Source of the DNA: Hyphomicrobium sp. LHD-15
Lineage (GTDB): Bacteria; Pseudomonadota; Alphaproteobacteria; Rhizobiales; Hyphomicrobiaceae
NCBI RefSeq assembly: GCF_031157355.1
Contig: NZ_JAVIFT010000005.1
Span: 214,818 to 278,817, forward strand
Length of the DNA: 64,000 nt
Reading direction: 5' to 3'
Shown here: piece after piece, positions 22,520-32,648 of the stretch
Layout: each line of letters starts with the position of its first letter
How positions within the stretch are numbered: position 1 is the first letter of the stretch
The notes under the pieces: model-generated
What the model saw: only the letters and a program-made list of their open reading frames with translations
Told to the model about the DNA's origin: nothing
The model's database searches: none
Made by a program: the position numbers and the translations under genes

Positions 22520-24328
22520 ATGACCGAGACGATCACAAAGCCCGCCACCACCCCCTACCGGATCGAAAACCCCGAAGAGTTCGCGCACAACATAATGCGC
22601 TTTTTCGAGGAAGGCGGGCGAGCCCTGTCCGAGCTTCTCGAGCGGCCGGATGCCAAGATCAGCCCTTTTTCCGCGGCCAGCGAAGTCAACGAGGCCACCA
22701 AGACGCTGACCGACATCGCCCGCGTCTGGCTCAACGACCCCGCGCGCCTGGCGGAAGCCCAGGGCACCCTCGTCAGCTCCTATCTCGAGCTCTGGAACAA
22801 CGCGATTCGCCGGCTGCTCGGTGAAAAAGTCGCCCCCGTCGCCGAGCCGGAACCCTCCGACAACCGCTTCAAGGATTCGGAGTGGTCGTCGAACCCCTAT
22901 TTCGATTTCTGGAAGCAGGCCTACCTGCTGACGACCCATTGGGCCGAAGACGTTCTCCAGCAGACCGAAGGACTGGATGAGCACGAACGCCACAAGGCCG
23001 AGTTCTATCTGCGCCAGCTCTCGAGCGCGCTTTCGCCCTCGAACTTCCCGATGACCAATCCGGAGGTCGTCCGCGAGACCTTCGCCACCAATGCGAAAAA
23101 CCTCGTGCAGGGCATGGCCCATCTCGCGCACGATATGGAGAAGTCCGGCGATCTGCTGAAGATCAGCCAGACCGACACCACCGCCTTCGAGGTCGGCAAG
23201 AATCTCGCGACGACGCCCGGAAAAGTCGTTTTCGAAAACGACGTCTTCCAGTTGATCCAGTACACGCCGACCACCGACAAGGTGCGCGAGGTGCCGCTGC
23301 TGGTGATCCCGCCGTGGATCAACAAGTATTACATCCTCGATCTCACGCCACCCAAGAGCCTGCTCAAGTACGCCGTCGATCAGGGCTTTACGGTATTCGT
23401 CATCTCGTGGGTGAACCCGGACGAACGCCTCTCCCACAAAACCTTCGAGGACTACATGCTCGAAGGCATCCTGACCGCGGCCGACGCGGTCAAGCGTGAG
23501 ACCGGCGTCGAGAAGTCGAACGTTGTCGGCTACTGCGTCGGCGGCACGCTTCTCGGGAGCACGCTCGCCTATCTCGCCGCCCGCGGCGAAGAGCCGTTCC
23601 GCGCGGTGACATTCCTCACCACGCAGCTCGATTTCTCGAAAGCCGGCGACCTCCTGCTCTTCACCAACGACGACCAGCTGACTTCGCTGCAGGAGATGAT
23701 GTCCGAGCGCGGCTTCCTCGATGGCTCGCGCATGGCCAACGTCTTCAACATGATGCGTCCGCGCGACCTGATCTGGCCGTACATCGTCAATAACTACCTG
23801 CTCGGCAAGAAGCCGTTCCCGTTCGATCTCCTGTATTGGAACCAGGACTCGACGCGCATGGCTGCGGCCAACCACGCCTTCTATCTGCGCGAATTCTACA
23901 ACGAGAACAAACTCGCCAAGGGCGAGATGAGCCTCGCCGGCGTCAAGCTCGATCTCAAGAAGATCAAGCTGCCGGTATTCGAGGTGGCAACCAAGGAAGA
24001 CCACATCGCCCCGGCGAAGTCGGTGTTCATCGGCTCCAAGCTGCTCGGCGGCCCGGTCGAATTCGTGCTGGCGGGCTCGGGCCACATTGCGGGCGTCGTC
24101 AATCCGCCCGACAAGATGAAGTATCAGTACTGGACCGCCAACAAAGCGGCAGCCGATACGCTTGAAGAATGGATCGGCATGGCCAAGGAGCACCCCGGCT
24201 CCTGGTGGCCTTATTGGATGGAATGGCTGAACAAGCATTCCGGCGGCTGGACCATCCCGCGCGAGCCGGGCGAGAAGCTCGGCCCGATAGAGGACGCGCC
24301 GGGAAGTTACGTCAGAACCAAGTCGTGA
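22520..24328 (+). CDS. phaC: Class I poly(3-hydroxyalkanoate) synthase
   Basis: The start at 22520 (MTETITKPATTPYR) gives 602 residues, normal for class I PhaC; in-frame sequence upstream looks non-coding. The lipase-like box GYCVGGTLL holds the catalytic Cys (about residue 339), with the catalytic Asp in ATKEDHIAP and His in GSGHIAGVVNPP. The PHA N-terminal domain covers about residues 70-270. The enzyme polymerises 3-hydroxyacyl-CoA into storage granules. Its promoter must lie in the divergent gap to the aminotransferase gene. A cluster of small genes follows on the same strand. Confidence 0.95.
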   Translation: MTETITKPATTPYRIENPEEFAHNIMRFFEEGGRALSELLERPDAKISPFSAASEVNEATKTLTDIARVWLNDPARLAEAQGTLVSSYLELWNNAIRRLLGEKVAPVAEPEPSDNRFKDSEWSSNPYFDFWKQAYLLTTHWAEDVLQQTEGLDEHERHKAEFYLRQLSSALSPSNFPMTNPEVVRETFATNAKNLVQGMAHLAHDMEKSGDLLKISQTDTTAFEVGKNLATTPGKVVFENDVFQLIQYTPTTDKVREVPLLVIPPWINKYYILDLTPPKSLLKYAVDQGFTVFVISWVNPDERLSHKTFEDYMLEGILTAADAVKRETGVEKSNVVGYCVGGTLLGSTLAYLAARGEEPFRAVTFLTTQLDFSKAGDLLLFTNDDQLTSLQEMMSERGFLDGSRMANVFNMMRPRDLIWPYIVNNYLLGKKPFPFDLLYWNQDSTRMAAANHAFYLREFYNENKLAKGEMSLAGVKLDLKKIKLPVFEVATKEDHIAPAKSVFIGSKLLGGPVEFVLAGSGHIAGVVNPPDKMKYQYWTANKAAADTLEEWIGMAKEHPGSWWPYWMEWLNKHSGGWTIPREPGEKLGPIEDAPGSYVRTKS

Positions 24329-24501
24329 CACCAAAATCCTGAAGTAATTCGGATTGGTAAACGCGCCTTGCCTGCACCCGCATGCAATAAGTTCGACATT
24401 GCGGTGACGGGGGCGCATAGTGAGTCCATCATCGTTTGATTGCCATGGCCGACGATGACTGAGAGATGCGCAGCGCTCCCGCCTATAGCGAGGAGTCGTG
24501 C

Positions 24502-24732
24502 GTGCCGTTCATTCAAAAACCTGAAGGATTGAGCCTCGAAGCGCTCGAGTTGCTCGACACGGCCATGACCAAGCTTTGGCTGGATCATGTATCAACCGCC
24601 GCCGCCCAGAGTGGCGTTGCGCCAGAAGATCTGCTCCGCGCCAGAGCTGAAAACGATCGCAAGCACGATCGACTGGGCCTTCGCAACCGGAAGGTCCGTC
24701 CGCGCCATACATCCTCTTCATCGGAGAACTGA
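24502..24732 (+). CDS. Small hypothetical protein (76 aa)
   Basis: The GTG at 24502 has GAGGAG six bases upstream and is preferred to an ATG at 24466, which would place that site inside the gene. The product (MPFIQKPEGLSLEALELLDTA) is a helical N-terminal half with a very basic Arg/Lys/His tail. It abuts the next gene directly (TGA then ATG). Unknown family. It is first of four small co-directional genes behind phaC. Confidence 0.5.
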   Translation: MPFIQKPEGLSLEALELLDTAMTKLWLDHVSTAAAQSGVAPEDLLRARAENDRKHDRLGLRNRKVRPRHTSSSSEN

Positions 24733-24924
24733 ATGCCCCCGCACAAATACAAAACCGGCCAGGACGTCCACTACTCGCCTCCCAAGGGAACCGTGCTGGG
24801 CGCGTCGAAGTACACGGTGGTTCGGCCTCTTCCCACGGAAGGCGGCGAAATCAAGTACCGCATCAAATCGGCAGCCGAGCACTTCGAACGCGTGGCGAAG
24901 GAAAGCGAACTGACGAGGCGATAG
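24733..24924 (+). CDS. Small conserved-type hypothetical protein (63 aa)
   Basis: It begins one base after the previous stop. The sequence (KYKTGQDVHYSP, then YTVVRPLPTEGGEIKYRIKS and EHFERVAKESEL) looks like a compact SH3-like beta barrel with a closing helix. I associate this pattern with short proteins widespread in rhizobia, but know no function. Part of the small-gene cluster downstream of phaC. Confidence 0.6.
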   Translation: MPPHKYKTGQDVHYSPPKGTVLGASKYTVVRPLPTEGGEIKYRIKSAAEHFERVAKESELTRR

Positions 24925-24935
24925 CAGGAAAAGTA

Positions 24936-25199
24936 ATGAGCATGTTTGATTATACGGCAGAAGCAGAGCTGTTCCCGGCACGGGCCCGCGGCATGAAGCG
25001 ACTGGCGGTGTCATACAAGAAGTTCAATACCGCGGCAGACGCCCTCCGTTACGCTATCGAAGAACTCGATCCCGCCCTCCTCATGGGAGCGATCCTGGAG
25101 GTCGACGAGGAACGATTTGATAGTAATGACATCAAAAATCTCTACGCAGATGAGCGCTATCCCTTTAAACGGACCAATGCGGCGTCTGGAGGTGATTGA
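24936..25199 (+). CDS. Small hypothetical protein (87 aa)
   Basis: It starts 12 bases after the previous stop, behind AGGAAAAG. The helical N-terminal half (KKFNTAADALRYAIEELDPALLMGAILEV) is followed by an acidic and aromatic tail. Its stop overlaps the ATG of the next gene, suggesting coupled translation. Family not recognised; no membrane segment or signal peptide. Confidence 0.5.
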   Translation: MSMFDYTAEAELFPARARGMKRLAVSYKKFNTAADALRYAIEELDPALLMGAILEVDEERFDSNDIKNLYADERYPFKRTNAASGGD

Positions 25200-25426
25200 T
25201 GAAAGAAGACATCCACGTCACGCACCAGGACGGCTCAGGCTGGGTCGTCCAACGTTCCGAAGAAGCGAGCACGCCACTCGCAAACTTTCGTAGGCGCGCG
25301 ATCGCCGAAGCTTATGGGCGCGCACTCGCCCACCGCCATCGCGTCGAACTCGTCGTTCATCGGGTCGACGGCGAGCAGGTGCGCTATCACCATTCCGCAT
25401 TGAGCTACGCCGCGCATCTTTCGTGA
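25199..25426 (+). CDS. DUF2188-like small protein (75 aa)
   Basis: The ATG at 25199 overlaps the previous stop, and GGAGGTG lies just upstream. The pattern (VTHQDGSGWVVQRSEEAST, then ANFRRRAIAEAYGRALAHR and VELVVHRVDGEQVR) fits the DUF2188 fold: strand, helix carrying Ala/Arg, then a hairpin ending in a V-x-H-R-x-D-G signature. Function unknown. It is last in the four-gene cluster, which may be stress-linked as such genes often are, although no promoter proves it. Confidence 0.65.
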   Translation: MKEDIHVTHQDGSGWVVQRSEEASTPLANFRRRAIAEAYGRALAHRHRVELVVHRVDGEQVRYHHSALSYAAHLS

Positions 25427-25714
25427 TGGGCTGTGACGCCTCAAGCGCTTGGCTCGCGCCAATGCCCTACGCGCATGGCGCGGCAGGAAATCGATAAAAT
25501 TTTCTCGAGCCTGAACCATCCTCGTTCACCACGTCACCGTAAGTGACCGGGGAACAGGTGTTCACCTGCAGGGTCTTCCGAAACGATTAACCTCCGAAGA
25601 TCACCCTGCTGAGGATCGAACGATCGAGATCTTGATGGCCGCCAGCTCCATTCCTTAGCGCAGCATCGGAGCGGATCGGCCTCGATCGAGAAAAGAGAAG
25701 AGGGAGAGATCCGC
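25427..25714. promoter_or_regulatory. Upstream region of the diguanylate cyclase gene
   Basis: No gene is seen. A perfect inverted repeat CAGGTG TT CACCTG at 25555-25568 could be an operator or a small hairpin. It lies about 150 bases upstream of the cyclase start and also beyond the small-gene cluster, so it may serve either transcript. Confidence 0.35.
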
Positions 25715-27544
25715 ATGCTGGCCTCCTCCGGCCGCAGCGCTCGGGCGTTGTCCCAGTCCACGTGCCTCGCGGCCGAGCCACTCGCCGCCGTCATGGCCTT
25801 CGACTGGTCGAAGACAAGCGTAGGCGCATTCGCGCAATGGCCCGAAGCGCTTAAAAGCGCCGTCCGAAGTGCGTTGCTTTCGTCGTCTCCGATGGCTGTC
25901 CTCATCGGGCCCGCCGGCCTCTTGATTTCCAACAACGCCGCCCGCGCGATCCTGGGCGACAGCGCCGCCGCGCTCGGCAAGCCGGCAGCCGACATACGGC
26001 CTGACGCCGCAAGCTTCTTTGCATCCGTCGTCGCACGCTATCTCGAAGGCAAGACCACCAGCGTCCGCGACCAGCCTTTCAAAAGCCTGCCCGACGCACT
26101 TTCCACCCCGATCCAATCAACTGCGTGGTTCAACATCGACGTCGTCCCCATCGTGGATGCCAACGGCGCACCGCTGGGCGGCCTGATGCTCGCCTCCGAA
26201 ACCACCGAGCACATCCATAAAACGCTGGCGCTCTCGCAATCCGAAGAACGCTTCAGGCTCGCCCTCGAAGCGTCGGGCATGGTCGGCGTATGGGATCTCG
26301 ATCTGCGCACCAACATCAACACCGCCGACCCGGCAGTCGATAACGTCTTCGGAATCGACCCCAAACTGGCGCTCAAGGGACCGAGCCTCGAACGCTACAT
26401 CGAGGCCATCCACCCCGACGACCGCGGTCGCGTTGAACGCGCCGTGCAAGAAACCATCGATGCCGGACAACCGTATCGCATCCGCTATCGCGTTATCGAC
26501 GGCGACGGCAAACAACGCTGGGTCATCGCCGCCGGCAAGCTCGTCTATGACGAGCAGGGCCGGGCCGCACGCTTTCCCGGCGTCATCGTCGACGTCACCG
26601 AGCAGATGCAGACTGCCGCCGCGCTGAACGAAAGCCGCTTCCAGTTCGAAACCCTTACGGAAGCCCTTCCGCAAATCGTCTGGAGCTGCGATTCCGAAGG
26701 CGTGCACGACTACTTCAGCAAACGATGGCACGAATACACCGGCTTGCCGGAAGCCCCGGTTCATGCCGAAACCTGGAAGAAGCTCGTCCATCCGGATGAT
26801 CAGCAGCGCGTCTTTACCTGTTGGAGCGCCGCTCTGCGCACGGGCGCGCCGTACGACATCGAATACCGCTATCTCCACCACTCGGGCGAACATCGCTGGC
26901 TGCGCGTGATGGCGCTGCCGGTGCGCAACGAGCAGGGTCGCATCACCCGCTGGTTTGGCACCAGCACCGATATCCACGACGCCCGTCTGCTGGCCAGTGA
27001 ACGCGAGAAGATCTCGAAGGAGCTCGAGCGCATCGCCACGCAGGATCCACTGACGGGCATCCTCACGCGCCGCGCCTTCATCGAACGGACCAGCGCCTAT
27101 CTGGCCAAGCTCCCGCGAGACCGCGCAGCCTGTGTCCTCATGCTCGACATCGACCACTTCAAGCACATCAACGACACCTTCGGGCATGCCGGCGGCGACA
27201 AGGTGCTCTCTATCTTCGCCAAGCGTGTGGGGAGATGCCTCCGGAGCAGCGATCTGTTCGGCCGTCTCGGCGGCGAGGAATTCGCGGTTCTTCTCACGTC
27301 CTGTTCGGAAAAGCGTGGCGCACAGGTCGCCGAACGCATTCGCTCGAAGCTCGAGCGCGAGCCGGTCGATCTCGGCAACGGCGCACGCACCGCGCTGACC
27401 GTCAGCATCGGGATCACGGTAGCCGATGACCCGCGCTGGTCGCTCGAAGGGCTGCTGGCCGAGGCCGATCAGGCCCTTTACCGCGTCAAGAATTCCGGAC
27501 GCAATGCCTGCCTCGTCTGGAAGCGGGAGGAGATGGCCCTCTAG
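25715..27544 (+). CDS. PAS-containing diguanylate cyclase
   Basis: This is a soluble 609-residue protein. There are three PAS-like units (about residues 45-165, 172-295 and 300-420), the last two with PAC-type ends (PGVIVDVTEQ, FGTSTDIHDA). A coiled linker and a GGDEF domain (about 440-605) follow. The active site is GGEEF at about 519-523, competent for c-di-GMP synthesis. An intact RxxD inhibitory site (RSSD) lies ten residues before it, so product feedback is expected. There is no EAL domain or membrane segment, so signals sensed are cytoplasmic. No Shine-Dalgarno sequence of note; the start is the first Met. Confidence 0.92.
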   Translation: MLASSGRSARALSQSTCLAAEPLAAVMAFDWSKTSVGAFAQWPEALKSAVRSALLSSSPMAVLIGPAGLLISNNAARAILGDSAAALGKPAADIRPDAASFFASVVARYLEGKTTSVRDQPFKSLPDALSTPIQSTAWFNIDVVPIVDANGAPLGGLMLASETTEHIHKTLALSQSEERFRLALEASGMVGVWDLDLRTNINTADPAVDNVFGIDPKLALKGPSLERYIEAIHPDDRGRVERAVQETIDAGQPYRIRYRVIDGDGKQRWVIAAGKLVYDEQGRAARFPGVIVDVTEQMQTAAALNESRFQFETLTEALPQIVWSCDSEGVHDYFSKRWHEYTGLPEAPVHAETWKKLVHPDDQQRVFTCWSAALRTGAPYDIEYRYLHHSGEHRWLRVMALPVRNEQGRITRWFGTSTDIHDARLLASEREKISKELERIATQDPLTGILTRRAFIERTSAYLAKLPRDRAACVLMLDIDHFKHINDTFGHAGGDKVLSIFAKRVGRCLRSSDLFGRLGGEEFAVLLTSCSEKRGAQVAERIRSKLEREPVDLGNGARTALTVSIGITVADDPRWSLEGLLAEADQALYRVKNSGRNACLVWKREEMAL

Positions 27545-27732
27545 GTTTTGGAGACGCCCTCGTTGTCGTCAGAGTTAACCCTAAACCGACAATTAAGCGG
27601 CTGAGACCGCGAGCGGCGTGCTTGGCTCGCCTTGACGGCACGTTATCTCGGCACGGCAACAGCCGATTACGCGACGTTGTCGTTTGGGAGCCGCTAAGGC
27701 GTCCCGCGTCTCGAATGCATTCGAGCCACAGC

Positions 27733-28584
27733 ATGCCTATAAAAAATCCGCTCCCCCGCAGCACCTCGATCTCCGCCGCCTTTTGGGCGTGCCTTCGGTG
27801 TGCTTCTGCAATGATCGGTCTTGCCGCAATGGACCCCGCGCTTGCGGAAACGGCAGCGAATGCGGCGATGGCGAAGCAGGAAGGCTCACGGACCATACGC
27901 GTTCTGCCGTTAGGCGACTCGATCACCCAAGGCGGCCGCAGCGACCGCCCCGAATACACCTACCGATATCCGCTCTACTTCATGCTGAAGGACGCCGGAT
28001 ACGACGTCGACTTCATCGGCTCGCAACACGCCGGGCTCGAGGAAAGCGCAACCTGGCCCGACCGGAACGGCGTGGCCTTCGATCCCGATCACGAAGGACA
28101 CTACGGCTGGACGACCGCAGAAGTGCGCAACCACCTGCAGGAATGGCTGTCGAAATATCCGGCCCCGCCGGACATCGCCTTGATCGATCTCGGCAGCAAC
28201 GACCAGGAAGCCGACAGCTATCAAACCGCCATCGTCGAGCCGCTGAAGGACATCGTCGCGATGCTGCGCGAGAAAAACCCGAATGTCGTCGTGCTGCTCG
28301 GGCACATCCTTGCGAACGGGCGCAAGGCGCGCTCCATTCGTCCGCTCCTGGAACAGGTCGCCCGCGAAACCCGCACGCCCGTCTCTCCAGTTGAGACCGT
28401 GCTGCACTACAAAAACTGGCACGAACGGCCGGGCCTTCCCTACTCCGACACCTTCGACTGGGCCCATCCCAACCCGAGCGGCCAGCGCAAAATGGCCGAC
28501 AACTACTTCGCCGCCATGCGGCCCTATCTCGACCGGCTGCAGAGCGGCGAGGTGGGCGTCGCGCACCGCGCGCAAAGTGAATAG
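27733..28584 (+). CDS. Exported SGNH/GDSL hydrolase
   Basis: The start at 27733 (MPIKNPLPRSTSISAAF) gives a signal-like N-terminus (FWACLRCASAMIGLAA ... ALAETAAN), so the enzyme is probably periplasmic. Block I is VLPLGDSITQG with the catalytic Ser. Block III GSND carries the oxyanion Asn. Block V is DWAHPNPSG with Asp and His. It is an esterase, lipase or carbohydrate acetylesterase; the substrate cannot be told. It stands alone between the diguanylate cyclase and chrA. Confidence 0.85.
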   Translation: MPIKNPLPRSTSISAAFWACLRCASAMIGLAAMDPALAETAANAAMAKQEGSRTIRVLPLGDSITQGGRSDRPEYTYRYPLYFMLKDAGYDVDFIGSQHAGLEESATWPDRNGVAFDPDHEGHYGWTTAEVRNHLQEWLSKYPAPPDIALIDLGSNDQEADSYQTAIVEPLKDIVAMLREKNPNVVVLLGHILANGRKARSIRPLLEQVARETRTPVSPVETVLHYKNWHERPGLPYSDTFDWAHPNPSGQRKMADNYFAAMRPYLDRLQSGEVGVAHRAQSE

Positions 28585-28813
28585 AAGCACCGCGCGCTAG
28601 GGGAATGAGCGCATCGCGCCTAACGCGAATGAAATGTGACAACGCCTCCGTTCGAGCGGAATAATTCCAACGCGACATCCGCCGTTTGCGTCTTGAAGGC
28701 CGTGCGCCCGTCGCGATAATCTTGCAGCTATCCCGTGGGGCTCCAACCGCGACCGCCCCGTCAGGCATTCGCCCAAGCGTCGCTCCATCGGCCTCTTGGC
28801 TGAAGGAGTAGCC

Positions 28814-30145
28814 ATGTCCGGCGAACAAAGTTCTACCTTCGATACCATGCCCTCCCAGAAGCCTGCTCCGTCGTTTCAGGAAGCCCTGAGAACGTTCGCC
28901 CGCATCGGCCTGCTCTCATTCGGCGGCCCGTCCGCGCAGATCGCGCTGATGCACCGCGTGATCGTCGACGAGAAGAAGTGGCTAGATGAGCCGCACTATT
29001 TGAGCGCGTTGAGCTTCTGCATGCTGTTGCCTGGCCCCGAAGCCATGCAGCTTGCGACGTACGTCGGCTGGCGGCTCCACGGATTTGCGGGCGGTCTTGC
29101 CGCCGGCCTGCTGTTCGTACTGCCGGGCGCCTTCGTCGTGCTGGCGTTGTCGATGATCTACGCGGCCTACGGCAACGTGCCCGTGGTCGAAGCGCTGTTC
29201 CTCGGCATCAAGGCCGCTGTCATCGTGATCGTCGTCGAGGCATTGCTGCGCATCGCCAAGCGCGCCTTGAAGCTCACCGAGCACTGGGCCATCGCCGGCT
29301 TGTCGTTCGTGGCGATTTTCTTCCTGGGCGCACCCTTTCCGCTGATCGTCCTCGCCGCTGCGGTGTTCGGCTACTTCCGCGTCTCCCGCGACATCGTCTC
29401 CGCCAGCACCGCTTACGCCCAGCCCCTGATCGCCACAGCTCAGACGCTCCGCACCATTGCCGTTTGGCTTGTGATCTGGGTTGTTCCGCTTGCCGCGAGC
29501 GCCGCCGCCTTCGGCCGCGACCACGTCCTTTCCCAGCTCGGCCTCTTGTTTTCGAAACTCGCCGTCGTCACCTTCGGCGGCGCCTACGCCGTTCTCGCCT
29601 ACATGGGCCAGGACGTCGTGGGACACTACGGCTGGCTCGATGCGGGCGCGATGATGGACGGGCTCGGCCTTGCCGAGACCACGCCCGGCCCTCTCATCCT
29701 GGTGACGGAATTCGTGGGCTACCTCGCCGCCTATCGCAACGGCGGCGAGCCGCAGGCCGTCATGGGTCTGCTTGGCGCCTTCGTCGCGCTATGGGCCACC
29801 TTCGTCCCTTGTTTCCTGTGGATCTTTGCCGGCGCTCCCTACATCGAATGGATGACGCATCAGCCGCGCCTCAAGGGCGCGCTGACCGCCATCACCGCGG
29901 CCGTCGTCGGCGTCATACTGAACCTCGCAATCTGGTTCGCGCTCCATGTGTTCTTCGCCAAGGTGGACCTTGTCGAAGCCGGCCCCCTGAAGCTGTGGAC
30001 ACCCACGCTGTCGTCCCTCGACCTGCGCGTCGTGGCCCTGTCGGTGATCGCGGGATACGTCCTGCTCAAACGGCATTGGGACATCCCGGCCGTTCTGGCG
30101 CTGACCGCCGGATTGGCGCTCGCCATCAAGGCTGCGGGACTCTAA
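28814..30145 (+). CDS. chrA: Chromate transporter, long-chain CHR family
   Basis: The start at 28814 has GAAGGAG five bases upstream. The 443 residues hold two homologous CHR halves, each opening with an F-x-x-G-L-x-x-F-G-G-type motif ([16 protein letters not shown] near residue 28; [17 protein letters not shown] near 245), and about 10-12 membrane helices. [15 protein letters not shown] is a family signature. It is expected to export chromate across the inner membrane, although several homologues have no proven substrate. No chrB regulator is beside it. Confidence 0.92.
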   Translation: MSGEQSSTFDTMPSQKPAPSFQEALRTFARIGLLSFGGPSAQIALMHRVIVDEKKWLDEPHYLSALSFCMLLPGPEAMQLATYVGWRLHGFAGGLAAGLLFVLPGAFVVLALSMIYAAYGNVPVVEALFLGIKAAVIVIVVEALLRIAKRALKLTEHWAIAGLSFVAIFFLGAPFPLIVLAAAVFGYFRVSRDIVSASTAYAQPLIATAQTLRTIAVWLVIWVVPLAASAAAFGRDHVLSQLGLLFSKLAVVTFGGAYAVLAYMGQDVVGHYGWLDAGAMMDGLGLAETTPGPLILVTEFVGYLAAYRNGGEPQAVMGLLGAFVALWATFVPCFLWIFAGAPYIEWMTHQPRLKGALTAITAAVVGVILNLAIWFALHVFFAKVDLVEAGPLKLWTPTLSSLDLRVVALSVIAGYVLLKRHWDIPAVLALTAGLALAIKAAGL

Positions 30146-30207
30146 GGCCGAAATCCAAATTAGCCCGTCCGGACAGGATTTCCTGAGCGAAAACGCGGTG
30201 TTGGGAA

Positions 30208-30230
30208 GCAGGGGAGATTGCCTCCCCTGC
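30208..30230 (+). terminator. Hairpin downstream of chrA
   Basis: GCAGGGGAG and CTCCCCTGC form a perfect 9-bp stem with loop ATTGC about 60 bases after the chrA stop. It is followed by GGCCTCTTCG, so the T-tract is poor. It may be a terminator or a 3' stabilising hairpin, or part of the rimO leader. Confidence 0.4.
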
Positions 30231-30302
30231 GGCCTCTTCGCATATGGGCTACACGACGGGCGAACCTATGGTAGAAGGCCGTTTTTCCGCCGAAGGCATC
30301 CG

Positions 30303-31694
30303 ATGACCGCCAGAACTCCGGTGACAATGAGAACTCCGGCCACCCAGAGCCCAACCGCACCCCCGCGCAGCCTGAAACCGGCCCCGAAGGTCGGCTTCGT
30401 CTCGCTTGGCTGCCCGAAGGCCCTCGTCGATAGCGAGCGCATCATCACCAAGCTCCGCTCCGAGGGCTACCAGGTGGCGCCCGACTATGCCGGCGCCGAC
30501 GTGGTCGTCGTCAACACCTGCGGCTTCCTCGATAGCGCCAAGCAGGAAAGCCTGGATGCCATCGGCGAAGCGCTCGCCGAGAACGGCCGCGTCATCGTCA
30601 CGGGTTGCATGGGTCTCGAGGAAGGCCGCATCCGCGAGGTCCACCCCGGCGTGCTCTCCGTGACCGGCCCACACCAGTACGAACAGGTGGTGACCGCCGT
30701 GCACGACGCGGTGCCACCGCTGCACGATCCCTATCTCGATCTCGTGCCGCCCGAAGGCCTGCGGCTCACGCCGCGCCACTACGCGTATCTGAAAATTTCC
30801 GAGGGCTGCAACAACCGCTGCTCGTTCTGCATCATTCCGAGCATCCGCGGCGACCTCGCGAGCCGCCCCGCCAATCACGTCATGACGGAAGCCGAACGCC
30901 TCGTGAAGGCGGGTGTCAAAGAGCTGCTCGTCATCAGCCAGGACACCAGCGCCTACGGCCTCGACATCAAATATGCCGAAAGCCAGTGGAAGGGCGCGCC
31001 GCTGAAGGCGAAGTTCCTGGATCTCTCCCGCGCGTTGGGCGAGCTCGGCGCCTGGGTTCGGATGCACTACGTCTATCCCTACCCGCACGTCGACGACGTC
31101 ATCCCGCTGATGGCGGAAGGCAAGATCCTTCCTTATCTCGACATCCCCTTCCAGCACGCCTCGCCCGCGGTTCTGAAAGCAATGCGTCGCCCGGCGCACC
31201 AGGAAAAAACCGCCGAGCGCATTGCCAACTGGCGCAAGGTCTGCCCCGATCTCGCGGTTCGTTCGACTTTCATCGTCGGCTTCCCCGGCGAGACCGAGGA
31301 AGATTTCACATTCCTTCTCGATTGGCTCCGCGAAGCGAAGCTCAACCGCGTCGGCTGCTTCAAGTATGAAGCCGTCTCCGGCGCAAAGGCCAACGAGATC
31401 GAGAGCGCTGTGCCGGAGGAAGTGAAAGAGGAGCGCTGGCACCGCTTCATGGCCACCCAGCAGGAAATCTCGCAGGAAATCCTGGCAAGCCGCGTCGGCA
31501 CCACCATCGACGTCATCATCGACGAAGTCGACGAGGACGGCGCGCTCGGCCGCTCCAAATGGGATGCGCCCGAGATCGACGGCAGCGTTTTTCTCAACGG
31601 CGAGCAAAACGTGAAGCCCGGCGACATCGTCAAGGTCCACGTCGACAGCGCCGACGACTACGACCTCTGGGGCACCGTGGCCGGCAAGGCATAA
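30303..31694 (+). CDS. rimO: Ribosomal protein S12 methylthiotransferase RimO
   Basis: The length is 463 residues from the ATG at 30303; the earlier frame opening at 30198 lies in the leader. Domains in order: UPF0004 ([19 protein letters not shown], with the cysteines of the auxiliary cluster), radical SAM with [16 protein letters not shown] (CxxxCxxC), and a C-terminal TRAM domain. The N-terminal 28 residues are a Thr/Pro-rich extension. It adds a methylthio group to an Asp of S12. No operon partner is evident. Confidence 0.95.
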   Translation: MTARTPVTMRTPATQSPTAPPRSLKPAPKVGFVSLGCPKALVDSERIITKLRSEGYQVAPDYAGADVVVVNTCGFLDSAKQESLDAIGEALAENGRVIVTGCMGLEEGRIREVHPGVLSVTGPHQYEQVVTAVHDAVPPLHDPYLDLVPPEGLRLTPRHYAYLKISEGCNNRCSFCIIPSIRGDLASRPANHVMTEAERLVKAGVKELLVISQDTSAYGLDIKYAESQWKGAPLKAKFLDLSRALGELGAWVRMHYVYPYPHVDDVIPLMAEGKILPYLDIPFQHASPAVLKAMRRPAHQEKTAERIANWRKVCPDLAVRSTFIVGFPGETEEDFTFLLDWLREAKLNRVGCFKYEAVSGAKANEIESAVPEEVKEERWHRFMATQQEISQEILASRVGTTIDVIIDEVDEDGALGRSKWDAPEIDGSVFLNGEQNVKPGDIVKVHVDSADDYDLWGTVAGKA

Positions 31695-31806
31695 GCCGCG
31701 TCCGCCAGCCCCGTCACCACTCCGTCATTCTCCGCGCCCCGCGTTGACAGCCGCCGCGAGCCGATGCGACAGTCCGCCCACGTATCACAAGGGGGAGGGA
31801 TTTCGC

Positions 31807-32562
31807 ATGGCCACGCCCGATCAGGCGACAGCGCCCGCGACGCAGAACGCGACGGAAATCCGCATTTATGGACACTCGGCGATCATCTTCTGGTGGCCGG
31901 TCTGGGCCTACGGCTTCGTCTGCGCGGCATTGACCTACGTCCAGGGCGTGCCGCTGATGCTTCCGGAGAGCCCCAAGCCCATTCTCGTTCACCCCGATGC
32001 CTGGGTCGGCCTGTCGTTCACGCTGCTGCTCCTGCTCGTGATCGTCGCGACCAGTGTCCGCGCCCGCGGCGTCAACGCCCTCCTGTTGCTCGCCTTGATC
32101 GGCGGAGCCGCGGTCGCAACCTATTTCATCATGAAGGTTCCCGGCCTTTGGAACTCTCCTCCGGCCCTCCTGCTGCACATGAACCTGGCCTTCTACCTGC
32201 TTGTCTCGTCGGTCCTGTTCATCGTCTGGTTCGTGATCGTCTTCATCATCGACCGGATGAGCTTCCTGCGCGTGCGCGGCACCCAGGTCGAGCGCGTACA
32301 GCTTTTCGGCTCGGCGATGGGACGCGCGCCAAAAACCTGGTCCGTTCTGCATATCCGCCTCGCCCGCTATAGCGACGACCTGATCGCACACAAAATCCTG
32401 TCCCTCGGCTTCCTCGGTTTCGGCACCAGTGACATCGACGCCAAGCTTTCCATCTTCGGCGGCGGCCACGAACAGTTCCGCGTCGAGAACGTCTGGCGCG
32501 CCACCCGTCCCCTGAAGGCGGTGCAGGCCGCCATGGGCCAGAAAGCCACCGTCGTCATTTAG
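31807..32562 (+). CDS. Unknown membrane protein (251 aa)
   Basis: The start at 31807 has GGGAGG upstream. There are four hydrophobic segments (about residues 27-47, 67-87, 93-113 and 120-145), with the acidic N-terminus and the C-terminal 105 residues probably on the cytoplasmic side. The soluble tail (DRMSFLRVRGTQVERVQLFG, SIFGGGHEQFRVENVW) has a regular strand pattern. I do not know the family. It lies between rimO and the cyclase gene with its own ribosome binding site. Confidence 0.7.
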   Translation: MATPDQATAPATQNATEIRIYGHSAIIFWWPVWAYGFVCAALTYVQGVPLMLPESPKPILVHPDAWVGLSFTLLLLLVIVATSVRARGVNALLLLALIGGAAVATYFIMKVPGLWNSPPALLLHMNLAFYLLVSSVLFIVWFVIVFIIDRMSFLRVRGTQVERVQLFGSAMGRAPKTWSVLHIRLARYSDDLIAHKILSLGFLGFGTSDIDAKLSIFGGGHEQFRVENVWRATRPLKAVQAAMGQKATVVI

Positions 32563-32648
32563 GGAACAGCCACGACAGCCGGCTTCAGACAACGTATGGA
32601 GAAACGAGCTCTTGCCCAGAGAGCCATCCCATCTCGTATGATCGAGCC

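Noticed and set aside
22493..24418. 641-codon open frame antisense to phaC
   Set aside because: It mirrors phaC codon structure. The real gene has all catalytic motifs, and this frame has no recognisable domain.
30249..31640. 463-codon frame antisense to rimO
   Set aside because: Shadow of a gene with clear radical SAM motifs. Its Val/Asp/Ala-rich composition is an antisense artefact.
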